A DNA stretch of 64,000 nucleotides, taken from Scedosporium boydii. Lineage: Eukaryota; Ascomycota; Sordariomycetes; Microascales; Microascaceae. The notes beneath the pieces were generated by a model. It made no database searches, had not been told where the DNA came from, and saw only the letters and a list, made by a program, of their open reading frames with translations. Position numbers and translations under genes: made by a program. Position 1 is the stretch's first letter. Each line of letters begins with the position of its first letter. Location of the stretch: the NCBI GenBank assembly GCA_002221725.1, contig NJFT01000051.1, positions 62,001 through 126,000 of the forward strand. The letters run 5' to 3'. This document shows, piece after piece, positions 57,388-64,000 of the stretch.

Positions 57388-60300
57388 ATGGCACAACCTC
57401 CAGCAGCACCGCCCACGGCGACGGCGAATCGCCATATCTCGAAACCATCTACCGCGACCGTGAACCTCGTCCGCACCCAGTCGAACCAGACCCAGGCCCA
57501 GACCCAGGCCTCCCCGCCCCGAAACTCTATCGACGGCAAAGGCGCCTCCCTCGAGCAGTCGGTGCGCAAATTCCGCATCGTCGAGGCTCTGAGGAGTGGC
57601 GATACTGCTTCCATCTCGAGGGCCATTCGCGACAGCGCTGAGGGAGGGCCAAGGGCGAGTACCTCGACTCTGTCTGGCGGGAATGCCACCCTCCAGGACA
57701 CCACCATCCTGCATCTGGCCGTCCAGTGCGCCGAATATCCCGTGGTCGAATATATCTTGTCGAATTTCGCCGGCATGATTGATATCAATGCCCGGGACAA
57801 GGATGGCAACACCCCGCTTCACATCGCTGCCGGGCAAGGCCGGACCGCCGTTGTGCGACTTTTGCTTGAGCAGGAGTCTATAAATGACGCGATCGCCAAT
57901 CACCAAGGCCGCTTGCCAATTGACGTCTCCCGCAACCCTGAGATTTTCCAACAGCTCCAGCTCGCCCGATCCCTCTTTACCGAAGCCAAAATACGTCAAG
58001 TTCAGGAACTCGTAAATCGCGAAGACTATGGCACACTCAAGGAGGTGCTCGAAGAGAGTCGTCTGAAAACCGTTCTGGATATTAACAGCCCCGACTTCGC
58101 GTCCGACCAGACTACCGTCGACACTGGAGGCACTTTGCTTCATGAGGCCGCCCGAAAGAGGAACACGAAACTCATACAGATTCTCCTCCTGCACGGCGCC
58201 GACCCGTTCAGGCGCGACCGAAGGGGAAAGCTTCCTCAGGATGTCACAAAGGACGATATTACAAGGGCGATGCTAAAGAGATCTCCTGCCGCCGTCGCAG
58301 CGCAGAGAGGAATACAAGAGAAGGCCGTGCTTGGTCATGCCGCATCGCAAGGTGCGTCATCCGCCTTGCCTGGAGATCCGCTTGCTGGCCGAGAAGGCCG
58401 AGAAATGAAGGGTTACCTCAAGAAGTGGACCAATTACCGAAAGGGCTACCAACTGCGATGGTTCGTCCTCGAGGATGGTGTATTAAGCTACTACAAGCAC
58501 CAGGATGATGCTGGATCTGCCTGCCGAGGTGCCATCAACATGCGAATTGCACGGCTTCACATGAGCGCCGATGAAAAGACCAAGTTTGAGATCATTGGCA
58601 AATCCTCCGTCAAGTACACGCTCAAGGCGAACCACGAAGTCGAGGCGAAGCGTTGGTTCTGGGCTCTGAATAACTCGATCCAGTGGAGCAAGGACCTGGC
58701 CAAAGAGGAGGAGAGGCAAAAGCTACGGGCTGCCGAGCTCCTCCGACAAGCCAAGGCGGACCGTACCGGGTCGGCCGATTTGTCAGTCCAACATACATCG
58801 ACGGATAATTTGAGCGTCTCCGAGGCCAACCGAAGCAGCCTTCAAATAAATAGAGGCTCGGTATCGAAGTCGGGTCCAGGGCCAAGCACCATCGGTAGTG
58901 TCGACGATGACGTTGAAGATGAAATAGGAACCGACGGTGGCTTGTCGAGGTTCCCAAGTGGCCCCGCCGTCGACCTGGAGGACGATGATGACGACGACGA
59001 CACCAGCAACCGCAATGGGGTTGCGCCGTCAAAGGACGCCTTTAGTATCACGGCTCAGTCAGCTAAAATACAACTGGATACCATCTCTGCCGTCAACGCC
59101 TCTCTCATGGCACAGGCAGCAAAGAATCCCCAACTTCCGATTAGTGACCCCAGTGTTGGCCAGGCCCTCACGACCTACGATGGAGCCATCAGGACTCTCT
59201 CGGAGCTTGTCGGGAATCTCCTTAAGATATCAAAGGATCGTGACTCGTATTGGCAGTACCGGTTCGATCGAGAAGTCCACATGCGACGAATGTGGGAGGA
59301 GAGCATGGCTAAGGTCGCTCGAGAGCAAGAAGCCCTCGAGGCGAAATACGGCGAGGCGGAGATGAAGCGCCGACTCACAAAGAAGGCGTTGAAAGAAGTC
59401 ATGGTCGGTGGCGGCATGGAAGCCGTTGAAGACGAGGTGCCCGAGGAAGAAGTCTTTGAGGATGCAGCCTCCATTAAGTCCCGTCGCAAGTCCCTGAGCC
59501 GTCGCCGGACTGCGCTTGAGCAGATTGCGCAAATGTCTGAGAGCTCCGAATCGGACGACGAGGAGTTTTTCGACGCTGTCGACGCAGGGGAGGTCGAGGT
59601 CACCGAACTACCTCCCGCCGAGGGCGTCGTGGTGGTGTCAGGAGGGGTAGATATCAGCTCGGCGTTCAAGGGATACGAAAACGGCATCAGGACGCGGCTA
59701 AAGCTTGACGCTGACAATCGCCCAAAGATTTCTCTATGGGTAAGGAAATGAACACTGGAGACCCGCCATCTTCTCCAGCGGCATAGCTTTTTTTTACTAA
59801 CTAGTCGAATGAACAGGGCATCCTGAAATCCATGGTTGGCAAGGACATGACAAAGATGACTCTCCCCGTATCTTTCAACGAGCCGACATCGCTTCTATAC
59901 CGTTGTGGTGAGGATATGGAGTACGCCGACCTGCTTGACCTCGCTGCCGAACGGACGGACTCTCTTGAGAGACTGCTCTATGTTGCCGCCTTCGCTGCCA
60001 GCGAGTATGCTTCAACGATTGGACGAGTCGCCAAGCCATTCAACCCTCTACTTGGTGAAACGTTCGAATACGTACGACCAGACAAAAACTACCGCTTCTT
60101 CATTGAACAGGTTAGCCATCACCCACCTGTCGGAGCCGCTTGGGCCGAGTCTCCCAAATGGACGTACTATGGCGAATCCGCTGTCAAGTCCAAGTTCTAC
60201 GGAAAGTCATTCGATATCAACCCATTGGGAACGTGGTTCCTGAAGCTGCGTCCGGTATCCGGAGGGAAAGAAGACTTTTATACTTGGAAGAAGGTTACGT

Positions 60301-61049
60301 CGTCCGTCATTGGTATCATCACGGGTAACCCAACGGTAGACAATTACGGACCCATGGAAGTAAAGAACTGGACGACGGGAGAGGTTTGCTACCTCGATTT
60401 CAAGCCACGCGGATGGACAGCGTCCAGCGCCTACCAGATTTCGGGCAAGATCCTCGATTCCGACGGACGTGTGTGCTTCAGTCTAGGCGGGCGCTGGAAT
60501 TCCAAGATCTACGCTCGACTCACTCCGGGCTACGAAGCCAAGGTCGACGAGCCGGTGGCTGACAACGCCTCGACGCACCGCGGCAGCATCAGCGACACCA
60601 ACAGTGCATTTTTGATCTGGAAGGCAAACCCACGCCCGCAGGGTATCCCGTTCAACCTGACACCGTTCGTGGTCACATTTAACCACATCGACGACAACCT
60701 CCGACAGTGGATCGCCCCTACAGATTCGCGCCTGCGACCTGACCAGCGGGCCATGGAGGACGGCGAGTACGATTTCGCGGCTACGGAGAAGAACCGGCTG
60801 GAGGAAGCGCAGCGTGCTCGGCGGCGCATCCGGGAGGCCAGAGGCGAGGATTTCATCCCCGCGTGGTTCTCCAAGGCTCGGTGTGAGATTACTGGGGAGG
60901 AATACTGGAAGTTCAACGGCGAATACTGGGATAGGAGGGAGAGGTATGGCAATGGTGACAAGAGTGCGTGGGATGGACTGGAGCCAATCTACGAGGATTG
61001 CCATGTCAATGGACCCTTGCGACGAGGTACGACAATGAGCATGAGGTGA
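57388..61049 (+). CDS. Osh1/Osh2-type oxysterol-binding protein (ANK-PH-FFAT-ORD)
   Basis: This is a lipid-transfer protein that moves sterols, usually exchanged for PI4P, at contacts between the ER and other membranes. Exons are 57388-59739 and 59817-61049; the GTAAGG..GAACAG intron is in phase 0, giving 1194 residues from [10 protein letters not shown]. Ankyrin repeats occur at about 104-180 and 246-278 ([40 protein letters not shown]). A PH domain spans about 339-435 ([20 protein letters not shown]). A coiled-coil region is followed by an FFAT motif, [11 protein letters not shown] (about 725-735), for VAP binding. The ORD runs from about 765 to the end, with the family signature EQVSHHPP at 881-888. 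The frame is open upstream to 57136. A possible first exon at 56946-56965 could splice to 57303 in frame and add about 35 residues, so the N-terminus is not settled. Confidence 0.94.
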
Positions 61050-62312
61050 AGACGCAAATAGAGGAGTGGAGCCATTCCGGGTGGTCGCTGGAGAGGAACG
61101 GCTGTGTTTGAATAGGTGGTAGTAGCATGAGCATGAGCAGGAGCAGGAGCAGGAGCAGGAGAAGAGCACGGACATAAGCGAGGTCGGCTGGCGGCAGAGA
61201 CGAGTTTGGATGAGCTGGTGGCAATGAATAGAGGAATACATTATTTGTTTGTTTTCATATCTTGAGCTCCGACAACCCTCCACCTGCGAGTTCTCAACCA
61301 GTCTCGGCGGAGACTCAAGCCTAGGATAACCAGACGATACAAAGAACAGGCTTCTGAGAATGGTTATATTAAATAGTGATAGGTTGTATAGATTGATCGG
61401 ATTAATTGGTCAATACCTTGACTGTACAGACGGGGGCTGGGTCCCGCCTCCGCAGTAGCCCAGATTCCGGTGGATGAGACAGCAAAGAGAAGCTCTCTTT
61501 GATTGATGGAGATCAACATGTTGCTACACTACTTCGTAGATGAGGGAAATATACCACTCAAACTGTCCGCCACTGTGGGGCTCCGTGGCCGAGCCTCGGC
61601 AACTTTTCCCACCCTAACGAATAACGCTTATCATCAACGTCAAACTGATACCTCTCAACAAGGTATTACTTGTACTTGCGAATCAGGTACTACGGAGATA
61701 ATATTAGACTTTAGCAGGCCAAAAGGAACATTTCTTACGGGTTTGCCGAGGACGTCACTTTCTTCATTCGCCGTTGCAATTGGGGTCCACTCAGTCCCTG
61801 GAAGCTGGGAACTGGAACCTCTCAAGTTCTTGTTCGGGACCCTTCCATTTTATTTCATTACCACCATTACCACCTTGGGCCGCAAAGCAAGCTCTCAAAA
61901 ACTCGAGAAATCCTTCCCGTCTCCTCCCCCTTCGGCGCGTTGCATTTTCCCGAGTGGGGGACATTCTGGCTGTGTACCGCGTCCGGTGATACATCACTGC
62001 ATTGAATCACCACGTCAAATCAATTACACGTGCCGACGTGGAACCTTCATATCGGACCGGGCTGGAAAGGGCGTACGGAACGCGAAAGATCTTAAAACTC
62101 TTCCTTTCCCCAGATCACGAGAAGGACCGGCTTCGCTTTCCTCCGATCTTCTTTCGTCTCCTAGTCTACTGCTTCAATTGACAACTCGGGTTGACAGCGC
62201 ACCGAGGGGGTGTTTATAATTTCTTTTTTTTCTTCTTACTCTCCTTCTTCATCTTTTGTGCCGCCTTCTTCCTTGCCTCCTTTAAGGGAATAGGTGTTTA
62301 AAGGCATTCATC
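61050..62312. other. Spacer, OSBP gene / thioesterase gene
   Basis: It contains a hexamer repeat at 61122-61166 and a 238-codon open frame (61503-62219) that has no domain-like content and sits in the thioesterase promoter; I do not accept it as a gene. A T/CTT-rich leader precedes the thioesterase start (62220-62290). Confidence 0.5.
61122..61166. repeat. AGCAKG hexamer minisatellite
   Basis: Two AGCATG units followed by four AGCAGG-type units, just past the OSBP stop codon. Confidence 0.85.
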
Positions 62313-63395
62313 ATGAGTGGAAACGGACGACCTACGCTCTTGCGAACTCCGCCGGATGACCCGAATAAGGCGCCGCTCGAGAATGCCATTGAAATTGTAG
62401 AACTGGGTGTCCTGGGACCTGTGAGTTATCGTCCCCGCCACTTCGAACCAAGCCTTCTTTTTGCTTCCTTGCACTCCCTCGACGAATCCGCCGTCCCTCC
62501 CCGTCAGCGTCATGGAGCTGAAATCGGCTGACCTACCTCTGTTTGCCAGGACATGTTCACAAACGCCCGCCAGGCATGGCATCCCCCCGGCGCGCGCGGC
62601 ATCTTCGGCGGCGTCCCCATAGCCCAAAGCATCGCGGCAGGCCAACGCACCGTCGACGAAGGCTTCGTGATCCACTCATGCCACTGCTACTTCCTCCTCG
62701 CGGGCAACAACGCCATCCCCATCACATACCACGTCGAGCGAGTCCGCGACGGCCGCAGCTTCGCCACGCGCACCGTGCAAGCCCGCCAGCGCGGCCGATG
62801 CATCTTCACGACGACGATGAGCTTCGTCAGGTCCGGATCGGGAGGGGAGAAGTTGATCAAGCACGCCGTAGGCATGAATCCTAACGAGAAGCGCCAGGGG
62901 GCCGTAGACTCGACGGACGTCATCGAGTGGCAGGGCGTGACGGTCACGGGTGAGGGCTCGACACCCGAGAGGAGGAAGTGCACGCATTGGGTGAGGGCCA
63001 AGGGGAAGATCACCGGCGGGCAGGCGGCGCACATCGAGGCGTTGGCGTATATCACGGACTCATACTTTTTGGGCACCATCCCGCGGATCCATGGCATGTT
63101 TAAGGTGCCGCCTCCATCGGAACCTTCGTCGTTTAAACTAGGGATGATGGTGTCGCTCGATCATAGCATTTACTTCCATGAGCCTACGGCTATCAGGGCT
63201 GATGAGTGGATGTTTGCGGAGATGGAGAGCCCCTGGGCTGGTGATGGGAGGGGCGTAGTCACGCAGAGGGTGTTTTCGGCGGATGGGACGCTGTTGGTGA
63301 CGTGTGTGCAGGAGGGGGTATTGCGGTTGCAGCAGGAGCAGGAAGGGGAACGGGGGGAGAAGGGGGAGGAGGAGACGGGCAAGGCGAAGTTATAG
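62313..63395 (+). CDS. Peroxisomal TesB-type acyl-CoA thioesterase
   Basis: The enzyme hydrolyses acyl-CoA to free acid and CoA, probably in peroxisomal fatty-acid metabolism (family of yeast Tes1/Pte1 and human ACOT8). Exons are 62313-62420 and 62550-63395; the GTGAGT..GCCAG intron is in phase 0, giving 317 residues. The two hotdog folds are visible: the N-terminal one by RGIFGGVPIAQSIAAGQRTV and ITYHVERVRDGRSFATRTVQ, the C-terminal one by GMMVSLDHSIYFHEPTAIRA and VVTQRVFSADGTLLVTCVQE. The conserved Asp (SLDHS), Ser/Thr region (MESPWAGDGRG) and Gln (CVQEGVLR) expected of the catalytic network are present. The protein ends in AKL, a good PTS1 peroxisome-targeting tripeptide. The length is normal. 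Confidence 0.93.
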
Positions 63396-64000
63396 ATGGA
63401 TACGGATTTCTGGCTTCATTTACATAGATGTTATACTTTTTTTTTTTGTTTTTGTAGGGATATTGAGCAGGTATGGTATATTAGAATTCGCTCATTTCGA
63501 TAACATAGATTAAGCTTCTATTCTGAAGAGTCCAAATCTCCATGGAGCACACATGACGCCTAGCTGTCTCCTTGATATGGCGAGGTAAAGGGGGTGTTCC
63601 ACGATCGTGCCCTCCATTCCAGAATTCCGCTCATAGTACCAGCTCTTTCTAAAAGAGCTGCTTACACTCCTCGAGAGACGTCTGCTCCTTGACCATGCCT
63701 GAGCCGAGAGGGAAAGAGAGAAAGAGAAGGGATGGGGAAGTTGTTGCCATCCGTGAGAAGGGACCTCGGAATACCTTTGTATCGAGGAATGGAAAGGGAC
63801 GACTGAGCAATGTGAGATTTCTACCGAGGTCCATCCCGCACAATCGCATAAACGTATCAAAATACCGGGGCAAGGTGTGTTTTTGATTATGGAAGGTACA
63901 ACCGTACATTCCTTCAAGAACGCCCGCCCGTGCCGGGTCCGCCAAGCCGAGGGAAGGAATACCCGGCGTCCCCACCATTCTCACACACAACGGTTTCAAC
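63396..64000. other. Right-edge spacer
   Basis: It starts with the thioesterase 3' UTR (T run at 63438-63454). A minus-strand frame open to the window edge (63649-63999) has no ATG near its start and no recognisable content, so I cannot call it a partial gene. Confidence 0.5.

Noticed and set aside
61503..62219. 238-codon open frame upstream of the thioesterase
   Set aside because: No domain-like content; it lies in the promoter/leader of the next gene and includes CT-rich leader sequence.
63649..63999. Possible partial gene at the right edge, minus strand
   Set aside because: No ATG near its start, no recognisable content, and the opposite strand is equally open.

Overview
The window is nuclear DNA from a filamentous ascomycete (Pezizomycotina, most likely Sordariomycetes). 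The evidence is eukaryotic gene structure with short GT..AG introns (mostly about 60-100 nt), CT-rich 5' leaders, a Zn2Cys6 regulator, a Chs5 exomer subunit, a GPI-anchored GH18-type wall protein and a fungal annexin. I found no tRNA, rRNA, CRISPR array or intact transposon. I call 17 protein-coding genes. Exon joins were worked out by hand from splice consensus and reading frame.

Left block (about 2.8-24.3 kb). This part is compact and housekeeping-like, with 11 genes, many in alternating orientation. In order they are: a Ser-rich fungal protein of unknown function (+); Chs5 (-); a probable mitochondrial protein (-); a small membrane/coiled-coil protein (-); an F-box protein (-); an EAF-type elongation factor (+); RNase P/MRP subunit Pop1 (-); an NT-C2 domain protein (+); the ribosome-associated Hsp70 Ssz1 (-); exosome cap subunit Rrp40 (+); and an unusual protein with an N-terminal membrane segment and three C-terminal C2H2 zinc fingers (-). 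Several of these act in RNA metabolism or translation (EAF, Pop1, Ssz1, Rrp40). SSZ1 and RRP40 are divergent from a shared 383-bp promoter.

Central block (about 24.3-53.1 kb). This part is gene-sparse. It holds only an SF1 (UPF1-like) helicase gene interrupted by an in-frame TAG, a Zn2Cys6 transcription factor and a divergent annexin, separated by spacers of 2.7, 5.8, 7.4 and 6.5 kb. A short near-palindrome, TACGAAGTAC and variants, is scattered through these spacers and the left-edge spacer. A decayed coding segment may lie near 46.8-48.4 kb.

Right block (53.1-64 kb). Three genes lie on the + strand: a GPI-anchored class III chitinase-like protein whose catalytic Glu is replaced by Asp; an Osh1/2-type oxysterol-binding protein with ankyrin repeats, PH domain, FFAT motif and ORD; and a TesB-type acyl-CoA thioesterase ending in the peroxisomal signal AKL.

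The observations most worth following up are the membrane-tethered zinc-finger protein, the interrupted helicase, the catalytically altered chitinase-like wall protein and the dispersed palindromic repeat.
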